Source: Aquibacillus albus
GTDB taxonomy: Bacteria; Bacillota; Bacilli; Bacillales; Amphibacillaceae
NCBI RefSeq assembly: GCF_016908325.1
Contig: NZ_JAFBDR010000027.1
Coordinates: 1-56,006 of the forward strand
Reading direction: 5' to 3'
Length of the DNA: 56,006 bases
Below are positions 20,024 to 29,062 of this stretch, in pieces (the stretch's first letter is position 1; every line of letters begins with the position of its first letter). The notes under the pieces were generated by a model, which did no database searches, had not been told where the DNA came from, and was given only the letters and a program-made list of their open reading frames with translations. Made by a program: the position numbers and the translations under genes.

Positions 20024-21394
20024 ATGACTAATAGGTATGCTGTTGTATTAGCAGCAGGGCAAGGCACTCGAATGAAGTCCAAATTATATAAAGTTTTGCA
20101 CCCTGTAATGGGAAAGCCAATGGTACAACATGTTGTCGATCAGCTAAATAGGTTAAAGCTAGAACAAATTATTACAATCGTTGGATTTGGAGCTGAGAAA
20201 GTTAAAGAACAATTAGGTAATGATTCCAGTTTTGTCATTCAAGAAGAACAGCTTGGTACTGGGCATGCGGTAATGCAAGCAGAAGAAATTCTTGGCAAGC
20301 AAAAAGGGACAACGATTGTTGTTTGCGGAGATACGCCATTACTTACAAATAAAACGTTAGAAGCCTTATTAAATCACCACGACAAAGAAGGTGCGAAGGC
20401 TACAATACTTACTGCAAAAGCACCGAACCCAACAGGATACGGTAGAGTCATTCGTAATGAAAATAATCATGTGGAACGAATCGTTGAGCATAAAGATGCA
20501 ACGGAGAAAGAGTTATTGGTTGATGAGATTAATACCGGAACATACTGCTTTGATAATCAATTTTTATTTCAAGCATTAAAGAAAGTATCGAATGATAATG
20601 CACAGGGTGAATATTATCTACCAGATGTCATTCAAATTTTACAAGAAGCAAATGAAAATGTCAGTGCGTATACATCAGGGAGCTTTGATGAAACAATAGG
20701 TATTAATGATCGAGTTGCTTTATCACAGGCAGAAAAATTAATGAAGCAACGGATAAATGAGAACCATATGAGAAACGGAGTAACGATTATTGATCCAGAC
20801 AACACATATATCGGCCCAGATGTAAAAATAGAACAAGATGTTACGATAAACCCGGGATGTGTTATCGATGGTGAAACATATATAAATACAAACGCCATAA
20901 TCGGACCTCACACAGAAATTAGTAACTGTAAAATAGGTGCAGATGTTGTCATAAGGCAAAGTGTAGTAAAGGATAGCGAAATTGGTAATCGAGTTCAAAT
21001 TGGACCATTCGCTCACATCCGTCCTGATTCTCATATTGGTGATGAGGTTAAAGTAGGAAATTTTGTAGAAATCAAAAAAGCATCCTTAGATACAAACAGT
21101 AAGGTTTCTCATTTAAGTTATATTGGAGATGCTGAGGTTGGAAAACGTGTAAATGTTGGCTGTGGAACGATTACTGTCAATTATGATGGTAAAAATAAGT
21201 ATGTAACAAGAATAGAAGATGATGCGTTTATCGGTTGTAATTCTAATTTAATTGCCCCTGTTTCAGTTGGAAAGGGAGCCTATGTTGCAGCAGGTTCAAC
21301 GATAAATAAGGATGTTCCAGATGAAGCCCTGTCTATTGCTCGTGCAAGACAGACGAATAAAGAAGATTATGTGAAGAAATTAAAGTCAAAATAA
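20024..21394 (+). CDS. glmU: Bifunctional UDP-GlcNAc pyrophosphorylase / GlcN-1-P acetyltransferase
   Basis: A 456-residue two-domain enzyme making UDP-GlcNAc for peptidoglycan and wall polymers. The N-terminal uridyltransferase domain carries [12 protein letters not shown] (9-20). The C-terminal left-handed beta-helix shows hexapeptide repeats ([13 protein letters not shown] onward) and the catalytic [10 protein letters not shown] segment. ATG 20024 follows CGGAGGT at 7 bp. It heads the glmU-prs-ctc order of B. subtilis. Confidence 0.96.
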   Translation: MTNRYAVVLAAGQGTRMKSKLYKVLHPVMGKPMVQHVVDQLNRLKLEQIITIVGFGAEKVKEQLGNDSSFVIQEEQLGTGHAVMQAEEILGKQKGTTIVVCGDTPLLTNKTLEALLNHHDKEGAKATILTAKAPNPTGYGRVIRNENNHVERIVEHKDATEKELLVDEINTGTYCFDNQFLFQALKKVSNDNAQGEYYLPDVIQILQEANENVSAYTSGSFDETIGINDRVALSQAEKLMKQRINENHMRNGVTIIDPDNTYIGPDVKIEQDVTINPGCVIDGETYINTNAIIGPHTEISNCKIGADVVIRQSVVKDSEIGNRVQIGPFAHIRPDSHIGDEVKVGNFVEIKKASLDTNSKVSHLSYIGDAEVGKRVNVGCGTITVNYDGKNKYVTRIEDDAFIGCNSNLIAPVSVGKGAYVAAGSTINKDVPDEALSIARARQTNKEDYVKKLKSK

Positions 21395-21416
21395 TAGTAC
21401 ACTTATAAGTAATAAC

Positions 21417-21513
21417 CCTTGGCTTGTTCTCACGTTGAAGAATGAATCGAGGTAATCATTTCTGGTGTTGGGGCAGTCCCATTCATAAAGGGTTAGGACC
21501 CAAGGACAGCCCC
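21417..21513 (+). promoter_or_regulatory. Structured leader before prs with two competing pairings
   Basis: GGGGCAGTCC (21470-21479) can pair with GGACAGCCCC (21504-21513, one internal mismatch), enclosing a small GGG/CCC hairpin. Alternatively CCTTGG (21417-21422) can pair with CCAAGG (21500-21505). The two helices share bases 21504-21505 and exclude each other. There is no T-run, so it does not look like a simple terminator. Its function is unknown. Confidence 0.35.
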
Positions 21514-21563
21514 ATGAATATGACGCTAAGTGAATTAAATAAAGGTTATGGAGGGTTCACCTG

Positions 21564-22517
21564 ATGTCCACGGGATATAAAGACTCATCATTGAAAGTAT
21601 TTACATTAAATTCCAACCCAAGTCTTGCTGAAGAAATAGTGGCAAATATTGGTATAGAATTAGGAAAATGCTCTGTTACATCCTTTAGTGATGGAGAAAT
21701 TCAAATTAATATCGAGGAAAGCATTAGAGGCTGTGACGTCTATGTTGTTCAATCTACATCAGAGCCAGTAAACCAACATATGATGGAACTATTAATCATG
21801 ATAGATGCACTAAAACGAGCATCTGCTAAATCAATAAACATCGTTATGCCATACTACGGCTATGCAAGACAAGATCGGAAAGCACGAGCTAGAGAACCAA
21901 TTACTGCGAAGTTAGTAGCAGATTTGCTACAAACTGCTGGAGCTAACCGAGTAATTTCACTCGATTTACACGCTCCTCAAATTCAAGGATTCTTTAATAT
22001 TCCGGTTGATCAATTGGTTGGTGTTCCGATATTATCGGATTATTGGAGCGATAAAGGCTTTGAGGATATCGTAGTCGTATCCCCCGACCATGGTGGCGTT
22101 ACACGGGCTCGTCAATTGGCTGACCGTCTAAAGGCGCCAATTGCAATTATTGACAAACGTAGACCTCGACCAAATGTAGCAGAGGTAATGAACATAGTAG
22201 GGAATATTGAAGGGAAAACGGCAATTTTGATTGACGATATTATTGATACAGCCGGAACAATAACGTTAGGTGCAAACGCATTAATTGAAAATGGAGCAAC
22301 AGAAGTATATGCTTGTTGTACACATCCCGTTTTATCTGGCCCAGCAATCCAACGTATCAATGATTCTAAAATAAAAGAATTAGTTGTTTTAAATACCATC
22401 GCACTAAAAAAAGAAAAGCAAATTGATAAAGTAACCCAATTATCTGTAGCACCACTAATTAGTGAAGCGATTATACGAGTACACGAACTACAATCTGTTA
22501 GTATCCTATTTGATTAA
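21564..22517 (+). CDS. prs: Ribose-phosphate pyrophosphokinase (PRPP synthetase)
   Basis: A 317-residue enzyme making PRPP from ribose 5-phosphate and ATP, the precursor for purines, pyrimidines, His, Trp and NAD. Conserved parts are [13 protein letters not shown], the [20 protein letters not shown] flexible loop, the catalytic [11 protein letters not shown] and the PRPP loop [15 protein letters not shown] 21564 follows TGGAGGGTTCACCTG. PRPP is also the effector of PurR (18388-19203) and the substrate of HprT (45383-45925). Confidence 0.97.
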   Translation: MSTGYKDSSLKVFTLNSNPSLAEEIVANIGIELGKCSVTSFSDGEIQINIEESIRGCDVYVVQSTSEPVNQHMMELLIMIDALKRASAKSINIVMPYYGYARQDRKARAREPITAKLVADLLQTAGANRVISLDLHAPQIQGFFNIPVDQLVGVPILSDYWSDKGFEDIVVVSPDHGGVTRARQLADRLKAPIAIIDKRRPRPNVAEVMNIVGNIEGKTAILIDDIIDTAGTITLGANALIENGATEVYACCTHPVLSGPAIQRINDSKIKELVVLNTIALKKEKQIDKVTQLSVAPLISEAIIRVHELQSVSILFD

Positions 22518-22587
22518 AAAATGTTTAAGGTAGCCAGTAAAGGGGAAATATAACAATTAAATTGTTAATTTCAGGAGGTTGATTGTC

Positions 22588-23214
22588 TTGACAGTAAAAC
22601 TTAAAGCGGATAAAAGAGAGGATTTAAAAAAATCCTACACAAAAGAAATAAGAGAAGCAGGTCTTATTCCAGCTGTAGTGTATGGTCATAATAAAGATCC
22701 TAAAACTATATCTGTGAACAGTTTGGAGTTACTGAAGACGGTTCGTGAAGAGGGTAAAAATGCGATTATTTCATTAGTGGTAGATGGTGAATCCGTTGAT
22801 GTCATGCTACATGATTATCAAGTAGATCCTTTAAAGGACGAGCTATTACATGCCGATTTCTATGTGGTGAATATGGCACAGGAAATGGATGTTGAGGTTT
22901 CCATTCATTTAGAAGGAGAAGCACAGGGTGTCAAAGATGGCGGTATATTACAACAGCCTTTCCACGACTTAGCTGTTAGAGCTAAGCCAGGTAATATTCC
23001 TGAGTATATCACAGTCGATGTTTCAAATTTAGAAATTGGAGACAGCATAGAAGTTGCTGACTTAAAGGTAAACAAGGATTATCAAATTTTAGAAGATGAA
23101 AATACAACAATTGTAACGATTTCACCTCCTGAGGCAGATACAACAGAAGAAGATGATACGGAAGAAGAAGCTGAGCCAGAAGTAATTAACCAAAAAGAAG
23201 AAGAGGAAGAATAA
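22588..23214 (+). CDS. ctc: Ribosomal protein L25 / general stress protein Ctc
   Basis: A 208-residue two-domain L25 (TL5/Ctc type) that binds 5S rRNA. The N-terminal L25 domain runs to about residue 90, followed by the beta-rich C-terminal domain (EMDVEVSIHLEGEAQGVKDGG) and an acidic tail rich in Glu. I prefer TTG 22588, as AGGAGG (22573-22578) stands 9 bp before it; TTG 22579 directly touches the SD. In B. subtilis ctc is sigma-B-induced; I could not confirm a sigma-B promoter here. Confidence 0.92.
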   Translation: MTVKLKADKREDLKKSYTKEIREAGLIPAVVYGHNKDPKTISVNSLELLKTVREEGKNAIISLVVDGESVDVMLHDYQVDPLKDELLHADFYVVNMAQEMDVEVSIHLEGEAQGVKDGGILQQPFHDLAVRAKPGNIPEYITVDVSNLEIGDSIEVADLKVNKDYQILEDENTTIVTISPPEADTTEEDDTEEEAEPEVINQKEEEEE

Positions 23215-23348
23215 TAGTAGAGCTTCTGTCATCCATGTAACCTGAGTATAATAAAGAAATTAGCACATAATATGAGTACGGTCCTCATGTATTCAGGCAG
23301 TAAGGGAACTTCTACTAGCTTACCTACTTTTTTTAAACAAGAATTAGA

Positions 23349-23379
23349 AGATGCAACCGAAAGTGGTTGCGTCTTTTTT
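23349..23379 (+). terminator. Terminator after ctc
   Basis: AGATGCAACC (23349-23358) pairs with GGTTGCGTCT (23365-23374, one G-U), followed by T's. It closes the glmU-prs-ctc group. Confidence 0.88.
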
Positions 23380-23432
23380 CCATGTGGAAATTATAAAATG
23401 TCTGGCTTGTGGATAAATGGTGTAGGTTAGCG

Positions 23433-23586
23433 ATGTCCAGCTCCAGCGCCCAGCGACTAGTGAGACTTCCCTCACCTCCGTACGATAAGTCAACATCGGT
23501 TCACTTTGTTCACCGTGTTTCCTTTATCTCCTGCGGTTCAGTCCAGTCCATACGTCGCTACCAGGGCGCTTGCGCTTTTGTTCTTT
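23433..23586. repeat. Dispersed palindromic repeat (Bacillaceae type)
   Basis: About 154 bp, clearly richer in G+C than its surroundings. It begins TCCAGCTCCAGCGCC and ends GGCGCTTGCGCTTTTGTT, boundaries I recognise from repeats common in Bacillaceae genomes. AGCGCCC and AGCGAC on the left (23445-23457) pair with GTCGCT and GGGCGCT on the right (23554-23570), making a long foldback. No coding frame is visible. It occupies most of the ctc-pth gap. Confidence 0.7.
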
Positions 23587-23698
23587 AATGTACATATACA
23601 AGAACGAAAAGAATGATAATAACTATTCCCTTTATTTTTTATGTTAAACAAAGTAAAATAATGAAAGTAATGAATTGTAAAGGAAGTTGTGGCTGTTT

Positions 23699-24259
23699 AT
23701 GAAGTGTATTGTAGGTTTAGGAAACCCTGGGAAAAAATATGAACAAACGCGTCATAATATCGGTTTTATGATTATTGAAGAACTGGCGCAACGGTTTAAT
23801 TGGAGTTTAAATAAAAATAAATTTCAAGGCAAATTTTCAGTGGAAATGGTGGAACAGGAAAAGGTTATTTTGCTTGAGCCACAAACATATATGAATTTAT
23901 CTGGAGAATCTTTAAGACCACTTATTGATTTTTATAATGTTTCCGTTGAAGATATTGTAATCATTTATGATGATTTAGATTTACCTCCAGGAAAAATACG
24001 TTTACGACAAAAAGGTGGACATGGTGGACACAATGGAATACGTTCGCTTATTGATCATTTAGGTACAAAAGAGTTTAAGCGGATACGAGTTGGAATAGGT
24101 CGACCTACTACTCCTATGCCTGTGCCAAACTATGTCTTGGGCAAGTTTGAAGAAGAAGAAAAGCAAGCAATAAAAGATAGTATTACACGAGCAGCTGATG
24201 CTTGTGAATCATGGTTTAAAAAACCTTTTGAAGAAGTTATGAATGAATTTAATCAATAA
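23699..24259 (+). CDS. pth: Peptidyl-tRNA hydrolase (SpoVC)
   Basis: A 186-residue enzyme that recycles peptidyl-tRNA dropped by ribosomes. It starts [20 protein letters not shown] with catalytic H19, followed by [14 protein letters not shown] and [15 protein letters not shown] 23699 gives the family N terminus; the SD AGGAAG is somewhat distant (about 13 bp), and an in-frame TTG at 23687 abuts the SD and is unlikely. fin follows after 82 bp, so pth read-through is the likely source of unwanted fin RNA. Confidence 0.94.
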   Translation: MKCIVGLGNPGKKYEQTRHNIGFMIIEELAQRFNWSLNKNKFQGKFSVEMVEQEKVILLEPQTYMNLSGESLRPLIDFYNVSVEDIVIIYDDLDLPPGKIRLRQKGGHGGHNGIRSLIDHLGTKEFKRIRVGIGRPTTPMPVPNYVLGKFEEEEKQAIKDSITRAADACESWFKKPFEEVMNEFNQ

Positions 24260-24277
24260 GCCATAAACTTTAATACC

Positions 24278-24307
24278 GTATAAAATCCTCCTGAAATGGA
24301 CAAAATA
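24278..24307 (+). promoter_or_regulatory. Sigma-F-type promoter of fin
   Basis: GTATA (24278-24282) and GGACAAAATA (24298-24307), separated by 15 bp, match the sigma-F consensus with one deviation. fin is sigma-F-dependent in B. subtilis. The geometry is the same as at csfB (276-305). Confidence 0.75.
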
Positions 24308-24335
24308 GAAATAATCTATTGTTGCCATAGGAGGG
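24286..24335 (+). promoter_or_regulatory. Anti-SD sequence inside the fin promoter
   Basis: TCCTCCT (24286-24292) pairs with AGGAGGG (24329-24335), the fin SD, over 7 bp (six Watson-Crick, one G-U). The left arm lies between -35 and -10 of the sigma-F promoter, so it is absent from the sigma-F transcript but present in RNA reading through from pth. The pairing is seen; the role is inferred. Confidence 0.5.
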
Positions 24336-24341
24336 AAAATC

Positions 24342-24572
24342 ATGGCGATTGTATATAATTGTAAACATTGTAATAGTCTAATTGGTCAGCTTGATCAACA
24401 GATGATTGATACGCAGGCACTAGGCTGGAATGATTTATCAGTAGAGGACAGAAATGAAATGATTCAATATAAAGGGAATGGCGATATTCATATTAAAACA
24501 ATTTGTGAAGATTGCCAAGAATCGTTGGAAAAAAATCCAAACTATCACGAATTAGACTACTTTATACAATAG
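24342..24572 (+). CDS. fin: Anti-sigma-F factor Fin (YabK)
   Basis: A 76-residue zinc protein with CKHC (C7/C10) and CEDC (C55/C58). Fin binds core RNA polymerase and helps switch the forespore from sigma-F to sigma-G (family knowledge). It pairs functionally with csfB at the left end of the window: CsfB holds sigma-G back, Fin shuts sigma-F down. ATAGGAGGG precedes the ATG. It lies between pth and mfd as in B. subtilis. Confidence 0.93.
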   Translation: MAIVYNCKHCNSLIGQLDQQMIDTQALGWNDLSVEDRNEMIQYKGNGDIHIKTICEDCQESLEKNPNYHELDYFIQ

Positions 24573-24586
24573 TGCAATGACAAAAA

Positions 24587-24614
24587 GCTTTGGTTGCTAG
24601 ACCAAGGCATTTTT
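24587..24614 (+). terminator. Terminator after fin
   Basis: GCTTTGGT (24587-24594) pairs with ACCAAGGC (24601-24608, one G-U), followed by ATTTTTG. Confidence 0.75.
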
Positions 24615-24657
24615 GTACTTGTTGGCTATTTCAATGGTCGAAGTAGGGGGAGGCAAA

Positions 24658-27600
24658 ATGCAAGGGATTAAACATTACTTAAAAGACCAAGATGATATAT
24701 ATTCCATTATTGATGGAGTTTCCTCGGGTTTGACAGAACAGTTAGTGGCAGGCTTATCTGGGTCAGCAAGAGGTTTTTTAGCATCGATTATTAATGAGTC
24801 AGTGAATAAACCGATGTTGCTAGTGACACACCAACTAACACAAGCCCAGCAATTGTATGAGGATTTACTGGAAATCACAGAAAGAAAAAATGTTCACCTA
24901 TACCCAGTAAATGAACTAATAGCTTCAGAAGTAGCAGTAGCAAGCCCAGAGTTGAAAAGTCAGCGAATTGATGCACTTACAAACTGGTTGAATATGGAAA
25001 GTGGTATATTAGTTACCCCTGTAGCTGCATTAAAAAGAGTGCTACCACCATTGTCATACTGGGAAAAGTATAGACTAGAGTTCAAGATTGGAGAAGAAAT
25101 AGAAATTGATTCTTATTTATCTTCATTGATTGAAATGGGTTACGAGCGAGTAGAAATGGTTTCAACACCAGGTGAGTTTAGTGTCCGTGGCGGAATTATA
25201 GATATTTATCCAATCACCGAGGATCATCCAATTAGAGTGGAGCTATTTGATGATGAGATTGACTCCATTCGCTATTTTGACTCGGAATCACAACGTTCGT
25301 TAGACAAAATGAAGGAAGTTACAATCTCCCCTGCAACAGAGTTATTGTTAACGGAGGAAGATCTTGTTAGAGGTGCACAACAGCTCGAAGGAGAATTAGC
25401 TACTTCTTTACGAAAATTAAGTAAAAAGGAAGATAAGGAAAAATTATCAGAAGCTATTGGTCATGACATTGAACGTCTTCATCAGCAAGAACGGTTTCAG
25501 GAAATGTATAAATACGGAAGGTACTTCTATGATCAACCTAGTAGTTTGTTAGATTACTTGCCTAAAGATGGACTTGTCATTCTTGATGAAATGAGCAGAA
25601 TTCATGAAACCGCTTCACGACTGGATGAAGAGGAAGCAGAGTGGTACCAATCTGTTTTAGAAGCAAAACAAATGGTTAGAAATCTATCTATTTCCTATGA
25701 TTGGCACGATGTATGGACGAAAATGGAACAACCAAGAATATATTTATCTGTATTTATGCGTCACATTCCTAATACAAATCCACAAAATATTGTTAACATG
25801 TCATGTCGGGCCATGCAGCAATTTCATGGACAAATGAACCTTTTACAAAGTGAAATGGGTCGCTGGAAAAAAGCAGAGGATTCAATCATCATTTTTGCAC
25901 CAGATGGGTCCAGAGCGGAAAAAATTCAATCTGTTTTGGAAGATTATGATATGCCTGCTGTTATTGGTGACCAAAACACATCGTTACCAACTAGCAGACC
26001 AACGATCATTATTGGTAATGTTAGTAGTGGTTTTGAATTACCAATGCATAAACTAGCAATTTTAACAGAGAGCGAATTATTTAAAACGAAAACAGTTAGA
26101 CCAAAGCGAAGACAAAAAATATCGAATGCGGAAAGAATTAAAAGTTACCAAGAATTAAAGGTTGGAGATTATGTTGTTCATGAAAACCATGGTATTAGTA
26201 AGTATTTAGGAATTGAAACGCTAGAGGTAAATGGACTGCATAAGGATTTCATGGTGCTAAAATATTCTGGTGATGACAAGCTTTTTGTTCCAATTGATCA
26301 AATTGATTTAGTGCAAAAATATGTGGGATCTGAAGGGAAAGAGCCAAAACTTTATAAGCTTGGTGGTAGTGAATGGAAAAAGGTTAAAAGAAAAGTTCAG
26401 TCATCAGTAGAGGACATTGCGGATGATTTAATTAAACTCTATGCAGAAAGAGAAGCAGCAAAAGGATATGCTTTTGCTGAAGACACATTGATGCAGCAAG
26501 AGTTTGAGGATGCTTTTCCATATCAAGAAACGGAAGATCAGATTCGATGTATTGAAGAAATCAAAAAAGATATGGAAAGTTCGCGCCCAATGGATCGTTT
26601 ATTGTGTGGAGATGTAGGATATGGGAAAACAGAGGTTGCCATACGTGCTGCATTTAAAGCAATTGCAGATGGAAAGCAAGTTGCCATTCTAGTACCAACA
26701 ACAATTCTTGCTCAGCAACATTATGAAACGATAAGAGAGAGGTTTCAAGACTTCCCAATTAATATAGGTTTATTAAGTCGTTTTCGAACAAGAAAACAGC
26801 AGAACGAAACGTTAAAAGGGCTAGAAAAAGGACTTGTAGATATCGTGATCGGTACACATAGACTACTTTCCAAGGATGTTAAGTATAAGAATATAGGACT
26901 GCTCGTTGTCGATGAAGAGCAGCGTTTTGGTGTTAAACATAAAGAAAAAATTAAACAGCTAAAAACAGACGTGGATGTTTTAACTTTAACAGCAACACCA
27001 ATTCCACGAACTTTGCATATGTCGATGTTAGGTGTAAGGGATTTATCGGTTATTGAAACACCTCCGGAGAATAGATTTCCGATTCAGACTTACGTTCTAG
27101 AATATAATCCTGTCTTTTTAAGGGAAGCAATTGAAAGGGAAATGGCACGAGGAGGTCAAGTATTTTTCCTCTATAATCGTGTGAATAATATAGAGCGGAT
27201 GGCTCAAGAAATTTCAGCACTTGTAGAGGATGCTCGTGTAACATTTGCGCACGGACAAATGAATGAAACAGAGTTGGAAAACGTTATGTTCTCTTTTTTA
27301 GAAGGAGAATCCGATGTATTAGTTAGTACAACTATTATTGAAACTGGCGTTGATATTCCAAATGTGAATACGTTAATTGTTTATGACGCAGATCGAATGG
27401 GACTTAGTCAGCTCTATCAATTAAGAGGTAGAGTTGGGAGGTCTAATCGAGTTGCCTACGCTTACTTTACCTACCAAAAAGATAAGGTATTAACAGAAGT
27501 TGCAGAAAAAAGGTTACAAGCTATTAAGGAATTCACTGAATTGGGTTCTGGATTTAAAATAGCAATGCGTGATTTGTCTATACGAGGAGCGGGTAACCTA

Positions 27601-28191
27601 TTAGGTGCACAGCAGCATGGGTTTATTGATTCCGTTGGATTTGACTTGTACTCAAAAATGCTTAAAGATGCTATTGATGCAAGAAAGGTAGGAAAGTCTT
27701 ACGAAGAAGTGAAGCCAATCGAAGTGGAATTAAATGTCGAATTAGATGCTTACATTCCGGATACTTATATCTCAGATGGTAAACAAAAAATAGACATGTA
27801 TAAACGATTTCATGCTATTGACTCTGAAGAGGACATTGCTGACTTGCGTGAGGAAATAATCGATCGCTTTGGTGACTATCCCGAAGAAGTGGAAAACTTG
27901 TTTCATGTGTCCGTCCTAAAGCTATATGCAAAACAAGAACGAGTAGAATCCATAAGTGAAAAGAAATATAAAATGGAGCTATTAGTAGAAGAAGAAGCCA
28001 GTCAAGAACTAGATGGTGCAAAGCTATTTGAGTTTGCTAATCAATATGGACGGATGATTCAGTTAGGAACTGAAAATAGGAAGTTAAAAGTTGTTTTTAA
28101 TTGGAATAAGGAAACATATCATCATCGGTATGAATTTGTGCAAAAATTTATCCACGCTTTAAAGGATATGAAAAGAGTGCCAGTAGCTTAA
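24658..28191 (+). CDS. mfd: Transcription-repair coupling factor Mfd
   Basis: A 1177-residue ATP-dependent translocase that removes stalled RNA polymerase and recruits UvrA. The UvrB-like N-terminal part includes VELFDDEIDSIRYFD. The RNAP-interaction domain begins near LKVGDYVVHENHGISKYLGI. Superfamily-2 motor motifs are GDVGYGKT (651-658), VVDEEQRFG and TATPIPRTL. A C-terminal TRCF domain ends the protein. ATG 24658 gives the family start MQGIKHYLKDQDD and follows AGGGGGAGG. No terminator is evident before spoVT, so read-through into it is likely. Confidence 0.97.
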   Translation: MQGIKHYLKDQDDIYSIIDGVSSGLTEQLVAGLSGSARGFLASIINESVNKPMLLVTHQLTQAQQLYEDLLEITERKNVHLYPVNELIASEVAVASPELKSQRIDALTNWLNMESGILVTPVAALKRVLPPLSYWEKYRLEFKIGEEIEIDSYLSSLIEMGYERVEMVSTPGEFSVRGGIIDIYPITEDHPIRVELFDDEIDSIRYFDSESQRSLDKMKEVTISPATELLLTEEDLVRGAQQLEGELATSLRKLSKKEDKEKLSEAIGHDIERLHQQERFQEMYKYGRYFYDQPSSLLDYLPKDGLVILDEMSRIHETASRLDEEEAEWYQSVLEAKQMVRNLSISYDWHDVWTKMEQPRIYLSVFMRHIPNTNPQNIVNMSCRAMQQFHGQMNLLQSEMGRWKKAEDSIIIFAPDGSRAEKIQSVLEDYDMPAVIGDQNTSLPTSRPTIIIGNVSSGFELPMHKLAILTESELFKTKTVRPKRRQKISNAERIKSYQELKVGDYVVHENHGISKYLGIETLEVNGLHKDFMVLKYSGDDKLFVPIDQIDLVQKYVGSEGKEPKLYKLGGSEWKKVKRKVQSSVEDIADDLIKLYAEREAAKGYAFAEDTLMQQEFEDAFPYQETEDQIRCIEEIKKDMESSRPMDRLLCGDVGYGKTEVAIRAAFKAIADGKQVAILVPTTILAQQHYETIRERFQDFPINIGLLSRFRTRKQQNETLKGLEKGLVDIVIGTHRLLSKDVKYKNIGLLVVDEEQRFGVKHKEKIKQLKTDVDVLTLTATPIPRTLHMSMLGVRDLSVIETPPENRFPIQTYVLEYNPVFLREAIEREMARGGQVFFLYNRVNNIERMAQEISALVEDARVTFAHGQMNETELENVMFSFLEGESDVLVSTTIIETGVDIPNVNTLIVYDADRMGLSQLYQLRGRVGRSNRVAYAYFTYQKDKVLTEVAEKRLQAIKEFTELGSGFKIAMRDLSIRGAGNLLGAQQHGFIDSVGFDLYSKMLKDAIDARKVGKSYEEVKPIEVELNVELDAYIPDTYISDGKQKIDMYKRFHAIDSEEDIADLREEIIDRFGDYPEEVENLFHVSVLKLYAKQERVESISEKKYKMELLVEEEASQELDGAKLFEFANQYGRMIQLGTENRKLKVVFNWNKETYHHRYEFVQKFIHALKDMKRVPVA

Positions 28192-28225
28192 GTTTTAGCT
28201 AATTGAGGAAAAAAAATAAATTTAT

Positions 28226-28254
28226 GTATAGAACTTTCTGTGTGTTCCATACTA
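28226..28254 (+). promoter_or_regulatory. Sigma-G-type promoter of spoVT
   Basis: GTATA (28226-28230) and CATACTA (28248-28254) with a 17-bp spacer. The -10 fits the sigma-G pattern CATNMTA; the -35 differs from GMATR at one position. spoVT is sigma-G-dependent in B. subtilis. The predicted start near 28261 leaves a leader of about 79 nt. Confidence 0.68.
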
Positions 28255-28327
28255 AACCCACAACTGGTTATTTCTGCTTGTATAAAAGGATGGTGGAAAG
28301 TTAGCCAGAAAAATCATCACAGAAAGT
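28233..28327 (+). promoter_or_regulatory. Inverted repeat abutting the spoVT ribosome site
   Basis: ACTTTCTGTG (28233-28242) is perfectly complementary over 10 bp to CACAGAAAGT (28318-28327), which ends exactly where the SD core GAGGA (28328-28332) begins. The left arm is inside the sigma-G promoter spacer and is therefore missing from the sigma-G transcript. Confidence 0.45.
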
Positions 28328-28339
28328 GAGGATCGCAGA

Positions 28340-28876
28340 ATGAAAGCAACAGGAATAGTACGTCGAATTGATGATTTAGGCAGAGTTGTAATACCTAAAG
28401 AAATCAGAAGAACTTTGCGAATCCGTGAAGGTGATCCATTAGAAATATTTGTTGATCGTGAAGGGGAAGTAATTTTAAAGAAGTATTCCCCGATAAGTGA
28501 ATTAGGTGATTTTGCAAAGGAATATGCTGATGCGCTTTTTGATTCTCTTGGTTACCCGGTTTTTATATGTGATCGTGATGAATTCATCGCTGTAGCGGGT
28601 GAATCTAAAAAGGATTACTTAGGAAAAAATATAGGAAAACAAATAGAAAAAGTAATGAATGAACGTTCTGTCATTTCTGAAACAGAAGCAACTACTATTG
28701 AAATTGTTGAGGGAGTGGAAGATAAAATTGCTTCCTATGTACTTAGTCCGATTATTGCCAACGGGGATCCTATTGGATGTGTTATGATTATGTCAAAAGA
28801 AGATAACAACATAGGAACAGTAGAACAAAAGGCTGTAGAAACAGCTGCTAGCTTTTTAGCAAGACAAATGGAGTAG
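28340..28876 (+). CDS. spoVT: Stage V sporulation protein T
   Basis: A 178-residue forespore regulator. The N-terminal AbrB-like domain (MKATGIVRRIDDLGRVVIPK, about 1-50) is followed by a GAF domain (about 56-178). SpoVT tunes sigma-G-dependent genes up and down (family knowledge). Its N terminus is clearly related to AbrB at 7981-8256. A sigma-G-like promoter lies upstream and a strong terminator downstream. Confidence 0.97.
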   Translation: MKATGIVRRIDDLGRVVIPKEIRRTLRIREGDPLEIFVDREGEVILKKYSPISELGDFAKEYADALFDSLGYPVFICDRDEFIAVAGESKKDYLGKNIGKQIEKVMNERSVISETEATTIEIVEGVEDKIASYVLSPIIANGDPIGCVMIMSKEDNNIGTVEQKAVETAASFLARQME

Positions 28877-28886
28877 ATTAACGAAC

Positions 28887-28926
28887 GGCTGATTAGGAAG
28901 ATAACTCTTTCTGGTCAGCTTTTTTC
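28887..28926 (+). terminator. Terminator after spoVT
   Basis: A stem of about 14 bp (28888-28901 with 28906-28919, three G-U pairs) with a 4-nt loop, followed by six T. Confidence 0.85.
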
Positions 28927-29062
28927 ATATGAAAGCCTATCTTATTGGATTGTCGGTGTACAAGTAGTGCTTAATGATATATTGTTTAGGTAACGGAGTT
29001 TCTTGTTCGTTTAGGGTTTTTTCTAAATAAAAAATTAGCTTTAAAAGTGTCGGAGGAAAACA

